From: Chara braunii
Lineage: Eukaryota; Streptophyta; Charophyceae; Charales; Characeae
Reading direction: 5' to 3'
Assembly (NCBI GenBank): GCA_003427395.1
Contig: BFEA01000229.1
Span: 1,519,076-1,542,775 of the forward strand
Length of the DNA stretch: 23,700 nucleotides
The notes under the pieces were generated by a model, which saw only the letters and a list, made by a program, of their open reading frames with translations, made no database searches and had not been told where the DNA came from. The position numbers and the translations under genes are program-made. Of the stretch, positions 1 through 8,842 are shown piece after piece (the first letter of the stretch is position 1; every line of letters begins with the position of its first letter).

Positions 1-11
1 GGGGGGGGGGG
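1..11. repeat. G homopolymer at window edge
   Basis: Eleven G residues open the window. On the minus strand they would read as proline codons in the frame that runs to the edge. This could also be an assembly-end artefact. Confidence 0.6.
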
Positions 12-558
12 ATCGACGCCGTCTCCGTCGTGCGGTACTTGAGGTGGCGGCTGCAGGGTCGCCATCTTCGGGCCTCGGCGGCTCTGGATGCCTAGTCGCA
101 TCGCTACCGATGTGTAGGCTAGCCTCGCAAGCGAACTCCACCTGGCGCTTTCCGGAGACAATCTCTTCGCGCTTTCGTGCTGCTTCCGGCTCTTCCGCCT
201 CCGTTCCCGTACGTGTTGCTTCCTCCGGCGGGGCTTCCCACTCGGACCCGGTTCCTTCTTCTTCGTCGTCGTCGTCAATCACCACTTCTTCTGCCCTCGG
301 GTGGAAGGCGTAAGGGATGATCTCGTACGGCTTCAGATACTGCTGCCGCGATGGTAGCGTATCCTCGTCCCTAGGTTCCTCCAAGCACGAAGTCCACTGA
401 AGGTACGGATCCAAGGATCGCTCGAAAATGTACGGAGCAGGACTGTTGTCGCTCTGAAAGTAGATGTCGGGCGAGAGATCGTCCGCCAATTGCACGATCG
501 GTGCGATGAGCTCCTGTGCAATCAACTGGCGGCGAATCCAATAAGATCTCCTTCCGCG
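1..558 (-). CDS. Downstream part of second post-pol ORF, open to the window edge (partial)
   Basis: After a TAA at 559-561 this minus-strand frame stays open to base 1, about 185 codons. It includes the segment WIRRQLIAQELIAPIVQLAD, an aspartate/glutamate run at 256-276, an Arg/Glu-rich stretch and six consecutive arginines at 13-30 followed by prolines. It has no plausible ATG of its own near its start. It probably continues the ORF that begins at 836, displaced by a small indel around 540-560 where the two frames overlap. Codon use is GC-rich like the rest of the element. I recognise no domain. The low-complexity acidic and basic tracts suggest a disordered, possibly nucleic-acid-binding tail. 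Its position between pol and the 3' LTR is that of env-like or accessory ORFs in some gypsy elements, but no membrane segment is visible. Confidence 0.45.
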
Positions 559-836
559 TTAGTCCTCCAACCCTGTATGATCAGCAACTCCGGATTCTCA
601 ATCCACGTGGGGTGCTCGATAGTGCCCGTCCACTTCACTTGTACTCGGGCCAGGCAGAAGGACAACTCCTCAAAAGTCTCGCGCCACAGCCGCCAATGTC
701 CAGGATGGATAAGAGGGAATGAAAGAGGCTCGAACGAGAAGGAAAGAGAAGGGTGAAGATCGGATTGCCAGAAGGTGGGGAAGAGAGAGGGGAGACCAAA
801 GGTAGAGAGAGGAGCGAGACGAGCAGCGTGGTTCAT
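522..836 (-). CDS. Second post-pol ORF, N-terminal part (unknown)
   Basis: The start is an ATG at 836-834 that overlaps the stop of the preceding ORF as ATGA (stop TGA 835-833). The product is 104 residues to a TGA at 522-524. It begins with a Leu/Phe/Pro/Ser-rich stretch and ends in a compact Trp-rich stretch (VKWTGTIEHPTWIENPELLI). I do not recognise a family. The adjacent frame stays open from about 558 to the window edge, so the ORF was probably longer and was split by an indel. Co-translation by termination-reinitiation is inferred from the ATGA overlap only. Confidence 0.45.
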   Translation of the reverse strand: MNHAARLAPLSTFGLPSLFPTFWQSDLHPSLSFSFEPLSFPLIHPGHWRLWRETFEELSFCLARVQVKWTGTIEHPTWIENPELLIIQGWRTNAEGDLIGFAAS

Positions 837-1315
837 TGGGGATGGGGGAAGGGGACGATGGTCGGGATCGCAACTGGCCGCTCGCGAGGTGATCGGCGAA
901 TACCGTCAAGATCCGATGCAAAGATCGGGGTGATGTTATACCCTTCCCGGGCGAGGACGTGCTGCCACACGTTGGACACTCGCTCCGTCCACTCACGCAG
1001 CGAGGCCAAGATCCCGGTATGTCGCAGTGGATTGACCGAGCTGATGTCGCTGGTGAATGCCGCCACCGTGGTGACGTGGCTCGTTCTGGGACCCGCTCGC
1101 CGATGAACTGCGGTAACCTCTGCGAACACTACTGCACGAGGACTTCCTTCGATTCGAAACGTGACGGCGACACAAATACCTTCGTCGCAGAAAAATCGCA
1201 TTAAACGTCGAAGATCCGCATTGAGCCGAGGGTGACAAACTTGTCGAATCTCTGAGATGTGGCCACGTGGCTGCAACAGCTGAATGTCAAGAACCCGCTC
1301 CGTGATAAAACTCAT
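833..1315 (-). CDS. First post-pol ORF of the gypsy element (160 aa, unknown)
   Basis: The ATG at 1315-1313 overlaps the pol stop TGA (1314-1312) as ATGA. The ORF is uninterrupted for 160 codons to TGA 835-833, which in turn overlaps the next ATG. It starts MSFITERVLDIQLLQPRGHI and continues with basic and hydrophobic blocks (NADLRRLMRFFCDEG; AVTFRIEGSPRAVVFAEVTA; ASLREWTERVSNVWQHVLA). No signal peptide, transmembrane helix or known motif is visible. The ATG is preferred over upstream TTG codons because of the tight overlap. It is intact while gag and pol are broken, which may be chance given its length. Family unknown. Confidence 0.5.
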   Translation of the reverse strand: MSFITERVLDIQLLQPRGHISEIRQVCHPRLNADLRRLMRFFCDEGICVAVTFRIEGSPRAVVFAEVTAVHRRAGPRTSHVTTVAAFTSDISSVNPLRHTGILASLREWTERVSNVWQHVLAREGYNITPIFASDLDGIRRSPRERPVAIPTIVPFPHPQ

Positions 1316-3102
1316 GGCGAGGTCGGAGAGGAGGACGAAGGACAAGAGGGAGAAAGACGGGAGAAAGTTAGATCGTCGTCGTTCTCTTCGTTTTCCAAGG
1401 AAGAATAGGGAGGACGATCGGAAGGAGGAAGAAGACAGAGGTAGGAGGTATGCCGGACGATGGGGATAGAGCTATGGCTGGCACTAGCCTCAGGCGCGAC
1501 GCGCACCGTGTTGGCGCCGTTGGGTCCGAGTTCGACAACGCGAAAACAGCTAGCGTACTTGGGAGCGAGTTTCCGGTCGCGTGCACATTTACGTACCTGC
1601 ACTAGGTCCCCTAATTTATATTGGTACTGGGGCCCAACGTTTCCATTCCGAGCCTCGCAGCTACGGACCTGTCTACCGTGGGCCAGCTCGGTCATCCTTT
1701 GTCTTTTTCGGGCTAGCTTCGGAACGGCCCGTTCCATCAAATCGGCGTACCTTTTGGCCTTGGCCTTGAGAACCGCACGCATGTCTCTACCCCCTGCTTC
1801 GGCAATCTCCGAGTTACCCCGGTAATCGACACAGGGGAGGCTATTAGTTCGAAGCTGAAAGGGGGTAAATCCCGTAGACTCGTGAGGGGTGGCCCGGTGG
1901 ATGCCGACGATCTAATATACGATCTCGGGCCACAGACTCGTGTCGTGTGCCGCTAAGTTCCTGCGAAAGGCGGTTTTAATCATACGGTTGGCATTCTCGG
2001 CCAACCCGTTCGACTGGGACACGTGGGGTGCCGTATGTCGGAGCGTGACGCCCCTTCGCGCAAGCAGTTCTTCTACCTCACCTTTAAATTCAGATCCATT
2101 GTCAGTTAGAATTTCTTTCGTATCTAGATGGATATAGAGGAATCGTTCAATGTATGTGGCTATTTCGGCGGCCTTTCGGGTCTTACAAGGATAGACTTCG
2201 AGGTATTTGGAAAAATGGTCAATTAAAACTAACAGGATGGAATATTCACAGCGGTTTGGGCCAGGTGGTACGTCAATATCCGTCGTGTCCATACTGACTC
2301 GCTGGAAAGGACGCTCTACTTCCGTTGGCACGATCGTGTTTGGTCCCCGTATAGGGGCGCGATCAGCGGCACAGACCAGACAGTTAGCAACAATGTATTT
2401 GACATTATCTCGTATATTGGACCAAAACCATCGATTCTGGTCTACAGTTGCCTCCGTGACACGTATCGCGAAATGAGCGGCCTGTTCCTCGTAAGCAGAT
2501 CGGATCCAATCGTATCTCTGGAAGGGATGGGGAACTGTCAGCCACGAACCCGATCCGTCAGTTTTATGCTTTTCCAAATGACCGTTGATCCATCTATAGT
2601 CCCGAGATCTCTCGGTCGCCCTACGTCTGTCGTGCTTGGTGAGATGGCCCAATGATAATCCCGCTAATTTCACTAATAAAATTTTATCCGTCCAGACTTC
2701 CGCCCGTCGGTCTTTTTCGTTGTATTCAGGACCGTCCGTACGGCCGGCCTCGAATCGAACCTCCGTGGGGAGTTTGTTCGTTCTACACAGGGGGCACCTC
2801 CATTCCTTGCTACTCGTCCGATATCGAACGCGGGCTCCATGCGCACGATTAACACACATGGCACATTCTACCCAATCGACAAACCCAGTTTCGAAGGGAT
2901 GACAGTCGACCCCATAAACCCGTGTAATACACGTGCAAAAATAACAGAATTTATCGGGGAGGGTGGCAAAGAAAGCGGAGGACGTGAGAGGGGCAGAATT
3001 AGTAGGAGATGAAGGGGTTGCGGAGGCGAGTGGAGTAGCCATGATGTCAAAGGAGGAGAGGATGCAGGGAGGGTACAACAGAACAATTAGTCCTCGTGCC
3101 AC
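1312..3102 (-). pseudogene. Integrase with upstream PHD-like finger and C-terminal domain (pol 3' part)
   Basis: The frame opens after TAA 3103-3105, with the first ATG at 3043. In order: a Ser/Thr/Pro/Ala-rich linker; a PHD-like zinc cluster (2785-2946); an HHCC-type finger whose first His is now Tyr (TAC 2491-2493) but which keeps AAHF and CLVC; and the catalytic core with MDTTD, TDNGSE and NGLAE. The last Asp-Glu pair has 34 intervening residues, against 35 in most gypsy elements. A TAG at 1912-1914 interrupts the same frame, which then continues through a charged region into an SH3-like (GPY/F-type) tail: YKLGDLVQVRK, LAPKY, FRVVELGPN, IVRHTSYL. A Ser/Pro-rich end stops at 1312. The role would be insertion of element cDNA into host DNA. 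One stop and two zinc-ligand changes make this copy probably dead. Confidence 0.85.
2785..2946 (-). other. PHD-finger-like zinc cluster inside pol
   Basis: The pattern is CYFC, then a loop, then DWVECAMCVNRAHGAR, then EWRCPLC. Spacing fits the C4HC3 PHD finger: C-x2-C, C-x2-C-x4-H, and C-x2-C with the hallmark Trp two residues before the seventh-position Cys. The Cys expected two residues after the His-x2 spacing is Arg (CGC, 2830-2832), one transition from TGC. PHD fingers usually read histone tails, so a targeting role is an inference. Confidence 0.7.
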
Positions 3103-3545
3103 TTACTGCGTCGATAAAATCTCCACTTGGTCGTACCGAGGTCCAATCTCCTGTTCGGGTTCATTCCACAGAATTACCTCCTCGTTTTTTGAAACTTTCT
3201 CAGGCCGGTGTAGTCGTGTCAGTCCATCCTCATTCCCGTGTCTCTCGTGCTTCCGATGGCGGATGTCAAAGTCCATGCTTTGCAACACCGTTGCCCGACT
3301 TCTTCAGAGCCAAGAGGGGCTCATGATCAGTCACCAGGGTGAATTTTTGCCCGTAAAGGTAAGCACGAAAGTGACTGATTCCTCAGAGAGCCGCATAGCA
3401 TTCGCCCGTTGGAGCGGCGTAATTGCGCTTGCAGGCGGGCACTGATTTGGACGCATACTCCACCACACTCTCGAGTCCGCTCGGTCCCACCTGGGCAAGG
3501 ATCGCCGAAATCGCCTCTGGCTGCCAGTCGGTGATGAGAACAATC
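3103..3545 (-). pseudogene. RNase H domain of gypsy pol, split over two frames
   Basis: From about 3545 to 3285 one minus-strand frame gives the RNase H start LITDWQPEAISAILAQVG, then VEYASKS, then ISHFRAYLYGQKFTLVTDHE, interrupted by a TGA at 3383-3385. Near 3285 the reading moves to the integrase frame with LQSMDFDIRHRK and HGNEDGLTRL, the typical end of the gypsy RNase H. The piece between the LALK-type and LQSMDF blocks is shorter than usual, so a small deletion is likely. A TAA at 3103-3105 separates it from the integrase frame. The role would be removal of template RNA during reverse transcription. It is non-functional here. Confidence 0.8.
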
Positions 3546-5753
3546 TGGTCTTATAAGGACCGGAGCCGAAATGAGAGCAGCCTTGAGTTTGGAAAATGTT
3601 TGATCGCATTCCGTCGTCCAGATCAACGGCTGATCCTTGCGCAACAGATTTGTGAGAGGTCCCGCAATCGCCGCGAAGCCCTTGATAAACCTTCGTTAAT
3701 ACCAGGCTAGGCCCAGAAAGGGGCGAACTTGCGTGATAGTGGTAGGCACTGGCCCGTCCCTGACAGCTGCCACCTTCTGCAGCTCCGGTTGGAGTCCCTT
3801 GTCTGTCACCACGTGCCCCAGGAAAGAAATAGTGGTGAGGAAAAACTGACACTTCTCAAGCGCCACCACCTTGAAACCTGCATCTCGTAACGCATGTAGT
3901 GCCCATTCGATGTGCTGCACGTATCCCTCGTAGGAACTCGAATACACTAAGATGTCATCCATGTACACAATCACGCCGTAGTTGATGATGCTCTGCGCCA
4001 AACGAGTCTTCCGTACAAAGTTATGAAAAGCCATGTTCATGGCCCGCTGGAAAGTTGCAAGGGCGTTGCAGATACCCATCGGGCATCGAATCCACTGCCA
4101 TGTACCCTCGAAAAGCACAAACGCCGTTTTCGGACGATCTTCTTCTCGAACAACAAGATGATGGAACCCATGACGAACATCAAACTTGCTGAAAAATCGA
4201 GCACTCCCAATCGCATCTAACAACTCATCAATCCGGGGGAGGGGATACACATCTTTAATCGTGATGTCATTCAACTTTCGATAATCAATGCAAATGCGAA
4301 TTCCTCTGGCCTTTTTAGATACGATTACTACAGGGAAAGACCATGGTCCTATAGCGGGTTCGATCCATCCATTAGCTTCGAACTCCTTAATTCGCTGAAA
4401 AGCGGCCGCTCGTTGAGCTGGTGAATATCGGTAAGGAACACAGCTAATGGGTGGGTGGTCTCCCGTGAGAATAGCATGCTCGATCACATTCGTCAGGCCG
4501 ATGTCATTATCGTGCAAGCTCAATACATCTGCGTAACCATTTAACACATGGATTAACGACTTTCGTAGTTTCGCGGGAACTTGGCTCGGTAGGGTGATCG
4601 TTGATTCCCTGGACATCTTAAGGGGGATATCGATCCAATCAACCGGCCGCTCCCACCGATCACCGACACTAGAAAAAACGAAACTACTGGTGCGAACAGA
4701 GAAGACAGTTGCGATCATCTGGGATTCAGCGGGGCTGATCATCTCCGTTTCTTTAGTTTCAGCGTTAGTCTCTGAACCAACCGAAGTCGGTTCCACAGTT
4801 AGCCCTGTTAGATCCGTCATTTCTTGCATTAGATTCGGCATGTCACTTGCCGGTGCTTCCGCTTCTCGTCTAATCAAGGCGATGGTGTCTCATGTCGTTA
4901 ATAATGATCGGGGTGGAAAAACAGAAACATCCAAATACTGTTCCGTTTGCTGATAACGCGTTCGTAAGGAAAGAGTTCCCTCGTACAAGGTGCGAGGGGG
5001 TTCCAAATCATCAGCCAGATTGGAGACTTGTAATATGGGTTCCCCAAGGAGAACTGAAGGACTGACCTGAGTTGTTAGAGGTGTGAATATACCGTCTTCA
5101 GAATCCACGTGAAAGCTTCGGGCGATGTCGCGGCACACTCGAAATTCCTCAGGGGTTTCATGTTCGAAAAGTTCAACCAGATGTTTCCATTCCTCTTCAC
5201 TGGGCATCTCTTCTTCATATTCTCGCTCCCTGATTCCATCCTCGAGGTCCAAGGGGGAGCACTCCTCGGAATCAATATATCGAATCATCCCGATGGGAGC
5301 CGAGTTAGGGACCCGTTTTATCGTTCGGGTGGAAACTCGCAAAGGAACAGTTTGAGGTTTTCCCCCAGTTTGCGTGAGCACCAGTTGCTTCGAATCGAAA
5401 TGCAGACGTGCGCCCACTGCCATCCCCCAAGGTAATCCCAATAATACAGAGTAGGAACGTACATCTATTACAAGTGCGTTAACAAGGACGTGTACTCGTC
5501 CCACTTTTACGGCTACGTTCTCGATAACACCTATGATGTTCATTGTTTCCTCGTCGATAGAGACATAGTTGTCTTTGTCAGATTGAGGAAGAATGGATCC
5601 AAGTCGTCCCGTCTTTTTAACAGTATCTAACAATATGGCCACTGCAGAAGACCCTGTGTCGATAAGGGCGTTAAACGGCTTACCCCAAACTTCACAGTCA
5701 CATTCCACGCTTCCATAGTACCCGTCGAGCTCGTACGAAGTGATCCTTTTCTG
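3546..5753 (-). pseudogene. Aspartic protease and reverse transcriptase of gypsy pol
   Basis: One frame runs from about 5753 to 3546 with two internal stops (TGA 4890-4892, TAA 3696-3698). The protease has the active-site segment ALIDTGSS (DTG at 5652-5660), a flap-like IIGVIENVAVKVG and YSVLLGLPWG. A roughly 200-residue acidic linker follows. The RT has GWIEPAIGPWSFPVVIVSKK, IDYRKLN, FSKFDVRHGFHHL, a fingers/palm block PKTAFVLFEGTWQW, YMDD (3954-3965) and FLGHVV. Its thumb is broken at FLGLAWY, followed by the stop and then RRFIKGF in the same frame. About eight extra residues (around RKTRLAQSI) sit between the MNMAF helix and YMDD compared with common gypsy RTs. The RT core itself is intact. 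Frame relative to gag: one base forward. Confidence 0.9.
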
Positions 5754-7341
5754 CTAAAGAGATCGCTGCTATACGTGCGGCTTCGGGTTCAAGTTCTTTT
5801 GTATCTGGCTCGAGGGGTGCAACGTTCTCGTCTTCTTCCTTCTTCTTCAACATCCGTTGTATGCGCTGATAGGTGAAGCGCTTTTGATTTTTCTGACAAT
5901 GTTGTAAAAGTTTATCGTTCGCTGCTTCAGATATGGTGAGCAGATGTCCTACTGGGATAGGAACGCGAATATCTAATTGCTTGAGCGTTTTCAGTACATC
6001 AATATCCCCTGTCCGAAACTGTGATCCAGGATTGGACTCGCGGTCGACCCATTCGAGATCATCTTGGGCCGATCGGATCGCTCCAATCATTCCGGCAAGA
6101 TGGAGATACTCGAGGGGATCGACCACGTCAGGAGCGTCAGAGGAAGAAGCTCCTGAGGTCGACGCTATTATCACCAAAGAGGAAGGCTGTTCTGGAGCAT
6201 ACGCTACGAGCTCTCCTCCCTGGTCCGTGTCCATCAGAGCGGCCACTCGTCCTTGATTAAGGGCGACTGGGGCCGCAACAGGGGGAGGCTGATTACGTTT
6301 CGGCTGCGGACAGTCTCGGGCGAAATGCCCGGGCTGTTTGCAGTTGAAACACTCGATCTTTCCTGCCGGATTAGCTAGATGGGGAAACTAGGGGGCGAAT
6401 CCTGGAGCAGGTGGAGCAGGTAAGAGCGGAAACGATGCAGGGGTAGGTCGGGCAGGAGTCGGGTTAGGCTTAATGAGCCGGCTCATGATCTGTTCCATCC
6501 GTTCTATGTGAGCCGCCTGCATTTGGATCAGGTTACTCATCCATTCGGACTGCTTAGTAGTGGCCATATGGATCATCTGGGCAAGATGCAAATTGGTTAT
6601 GGCTGGCGAGGGGGCTTCGGATGGGGTTCCGCTTCTAACGGCTGCGATTGATTGATTCACCGGGGGAGAGGGAGGAGAAGCAGCCGGGATATCGGAGACG
6701 ATTCCGCCGGGAAGGTCATGGTTGGGGCGGGGATAAAACCGTTCGACCGCCTATAGCCATGATCACCTTTTGACCGTTACATCCCGTATGGTATCTGTAA
6801 TATCCTCGTCTCCCTGGTTGATATATTTTTTTGTATCAGCCACGTCTAACTCCAACACTTTAGTGATGATAGCCGATAACTGGGTTGTTTTCGGCGGAAC
6901 CTTTTTCTGAAGTTTGTCTTTCAAGGTCGGACTTCGAAGGTGATCAATAAACAAGTGTCGAGCGAAATTCTCGTCTCCCCCGGTTTTATCCAACGTGGTT
7001 TGAAATTGATCGACGAAATCGGGCAATAATTCCCTTGGCCCTTGTGGTCGATTTTTGAGTATATACCAGGCGGCATCTTCACTAACCGTATCGAATCGAG
7101 CCAAGAATGCTCGCTTGAAAGTATCCCAATTTACCCACGTATGTTTTCTAAACCATTCATGTGATGTGTTGCGAAGTAGTAATATCAGAACACGGGGAAG
7201 ATCGGTTGCGCTGTAGTTTTGAGCTTCGACAACTTTCAGCCAAGCCTCGGGTTGGGTATGGTTAGGGCAGAAGGGAAAAGGGGCAGGGATGCTAACGATT
7301 ACCCTAGTACCGTCTACTATTGGGATTGCTGGTGCAGCCAC
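5698..7341 (-). pseudogene. Gag polyprotein with CCHC zinc knuckle, broken by stops
   Basis: The start is ATG 7341, about 100 bases after the PBS. The N-terminal 190 residues match the retrotransposon gag capsid fold by pattern: PEAWLKVVEAQNY, LLLRNTSHEWFRKH, NWDTFKRAFLARF, and LPDFVDQFQTTLDKTGG. Stops at 6763-6765 and 6751-6753 interrupt the same frame. A Pro/Ala-rich middle follows (6388-6660), then TAG 6388-6390. A nucleocapsid knuckle CFNCKQPGHFARDC at 6312-6351 matches C-x2-C-x4-H-x4-C. The tail is Asp/Glu-rich and ends at TGA 5698-5700. Gag forms the cytoplasmic particle and binds element RNA. All breaks are in one frame, so nonsense substitutions rather than indels damaged this gene. 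Confidence 0.88.
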
Positions 7342-7431
7342 ACTAGACAGAGACCTGGTTACAGGGCGATCTCGACGAGCTAGTTGAGGGTCTCTCCTAC
7401 CTCTCGCCAGTTCGACTTACTATTATCAGAA

Positions 7432-7445
7432 CCGACACGTGTCGG
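7432..7445. repeat. 14-bp perfect palindrome beside the PBS
   Basis: CCGACACGTGTCGG is its own reverse complement, has a CACGTG core, and overlaps the PBS by two bases. Confidence 0.75.
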
Positions 7446-7456
7446 CTCCGATACCA
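7444..7456 (-). promoter_or_regulatory. Primer-binding site for initiator tRNA-Met
   Basis: The minus strand reads TGGTATCGGAGCC. The complement of the plant-type initiator tRNA-Met 3' end is TGGTATCAGAGCC, so 12 of 13 bases match and the odd base (G for A) could still pair with U. It lies just 5' of the gag leader. The sequence before it (GGGCGTGAGGT) resembles the usual end of gypsy LTRs. This sets the LTR inner edge near 7457-7460. Confidence 0.85.
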
Positions 7457-8213
7457 ACCTCACGCCCTGTGCTGTCTTTCGTTCGGAGTGTGAGACGTGC
7501 GGAAAGAGGCCCAGAAAAACAGCAAGATTGGGTGTGCCAAGGATTTTTGGAAATTGAGTGTGGGGACACAAATGGAACTGAAATTCCCCGTGATGGTCCG
7601 ATGAAGCAAGTCGATTAGTTTCGCGCGTCGTGGACTGCGCACGCGGACATGGCGCAAAAACAGAAAGATTCAAATTCAATCCAAAAAGTACTGTCGGGCT
7701 TCCCACCGGGCTACAGCCCGTCGTTTACAACGGAAAAGCTCTGGCACGCTTCGCGTGTCTCGCTTTCGTATCAGATCTCGTCGTCGTTCGCTGGTCAGTT
7801 CTGAATCCGATGTGGATGGTCTCAGCCGAGTGGCTCTTTCCTTATGCTCGTCCTCACTCCGTATTCGGTAGTGTAAGCCCTTCGCTTCGTAGCAATCGAA
7901 ACGTTGGCACTCCGTGCACAGAGTGCGGGGCCAATGGGGCGCCACTGCCGTCCACGGAATGACGATCAGCTCGTTAAACGGCAACAATATCGAGTAGGGT
8001 GGAAAGTGCGTATCAATAATGACAAATCCGGCGTCTATGAACCCAGAACAACGGTTGGCCGGAGGGAAGTAATACTGCCCGCCGATTTGTGCGACGGCTT
8101 CTCGTACGTCCCACTCACATACACGTGTCCTTTCCTCACTGTAGGGAAAAGGTCGTGTTGAGATGGGAGATACGGGAGGCTGGCGCCCAATCGAAGGGTT
8201 CTAGTCAGACCAC
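7457..8213 (-). repeat. 5' long terminal repeat (outer edge uncertain)
   Basis: The inner edge is fixed by the PBS. The outer edge is placed at a minus-strand TG at 8213, on weak grounds. The LTR contains a 174-codon open frame (7676-8200). No convincing TATA box could be fixed. The 3' LTR is outside the window, so the length cannot be verified. Confidence 0.55.
7676..8200 (-). CDS. Open reading frame inside the 5' LTR
   Basis: One minus-strand frame is open from just after a TAG (8201-8203) to a stop at 7676-7678, 174 codons. The composition is protein-like: Cys at RVCEWDV, at NRCSGF and in LCTECQRFDC; an aromatic/hydrophobic block FVIIDTHFPPYSILLPF; and a basic Arg-rich C-terminal third ending in ARWEARQYFLD. 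The first ATG is far inside, so this looks like the 3' part of a longer gene. The simplest reading is that the last post-pol ORF of the element extends into the 3' LTR and that the 5' LTR carries the copied C-terminal end, as lentiviral nef does in its LTR. Family unknown. The link to the ORF at the left edge cannot be tested in this window. Confidence 0.45.
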   Translation of the reverse strand, partial: NPSIGRQPPVSPISTRPFPYSEERTRVCEWDVREAVAQIGGQYYFPPANRCSGFIDAGFVIIDTHFPPYSILLPFNELIVIPWTAVAPHWPRTLCTECQRFDCYEAKGLHYRIRSEDEHKERATRLRPSTSDSELTSERRRDLIRKRDTRSVPELFRCKRRAVARWEARQYFLD

Positions 8214-8786
8214 ATATCAATCAATCACATATATCCAGAGACGTCATTAAGAACAAAAATCATTCATGCGACCCTCATTCTATCATTCTTGACACACGAG
8301 GGAGCAGACACACATCAGCTTGATCATGCATAGGGCTAAGGGATCGACCCGCGACTCGGTTCACCACAACGTTGGTTTCCGACGCCTTGTTTCTCAAGGT
8401 CGCCTGGTGACGTGGCTGCTGATGTCGTGCCGCATAAGGCAGATGACATGCGTCGTGCATTCGGGACTATAGATCTAAACACTCTTGTATTCTCGAACAA
8501 AAATCCCGACGACACTCATCTAATCAATCCGAAAAGTCACGCATCTCTATACATGCATTGACTGTGGAAGCTGCAAAAATGAGATATTCATAGAAAAAGA
8601 TGGATCGCATTGCACAGTACACATGCATCCACCGTTCACAAGACAAGTAGACGGGGTCCTTGCGTAGGGGGATTACCCGGGAAACTAATGGAAGAGTTCC
8701 AGAAGAAGTTCTTTCACACAGAAACAGGATGCCGACTCATTCCCATTCAAGAGAGGGACAATCATTCAGACGCATCGTCTTTCAAG

Positions 8787-8791
<5 letters not shown>
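8214..8791. other. No gene seen; flank of the gypsy element
   Basis: Only short ORFs without protein-like composition are present. The outer LTR edge could lie further right in this stretch. Confidence 0.5.

Positions 8792-8839
<48 letters not shown>
8792..8839. repeat. (GA)n microsatellite
   Basis: About 24 GA units without interruption, on the plus strand. Short Arg/Glu ORFs across it are artefacts of the repeat. Confidence 0.95.

Positions 8840-8842
<3 letters not shown>

Larger units (their letters stand above)
1..8213 (-). mobile_element. Ty3/gypsy LTR retrotransposon, decayed, 3' end outside window
   Basis: Read on the minus strand the order is LTR, tRNA-Met-type PBS, gag with CCHC knuckle, aspartic protease, RT, RNase H, integrase. 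RT before integrase is the Ty3/gypsy order. Two more ORFs follow pol and the element runs off the left edge, so the 3' LTR and polypurine tract cannot be seen. Eight in-frame stops lie at 6763-6765, 6751-6753, 6388-6390, 4890-4892, 3696-3698, 3383-3385, 3103-3105 and 1912-1914. The reading frame also changes near 5700-5753, 3545 and 3285. The outer edge near 8213 (a TG on the minus strand) is a guess, because no second LTR or target duplication is available for comparison. Confidence 0.9.

Noticed and set aside
44-313. Plus-strand Ser-rich ORF at the left edge
   Set aside because: Antisense shadow of the acidic/basic minus-strand frame that runs to base 1.
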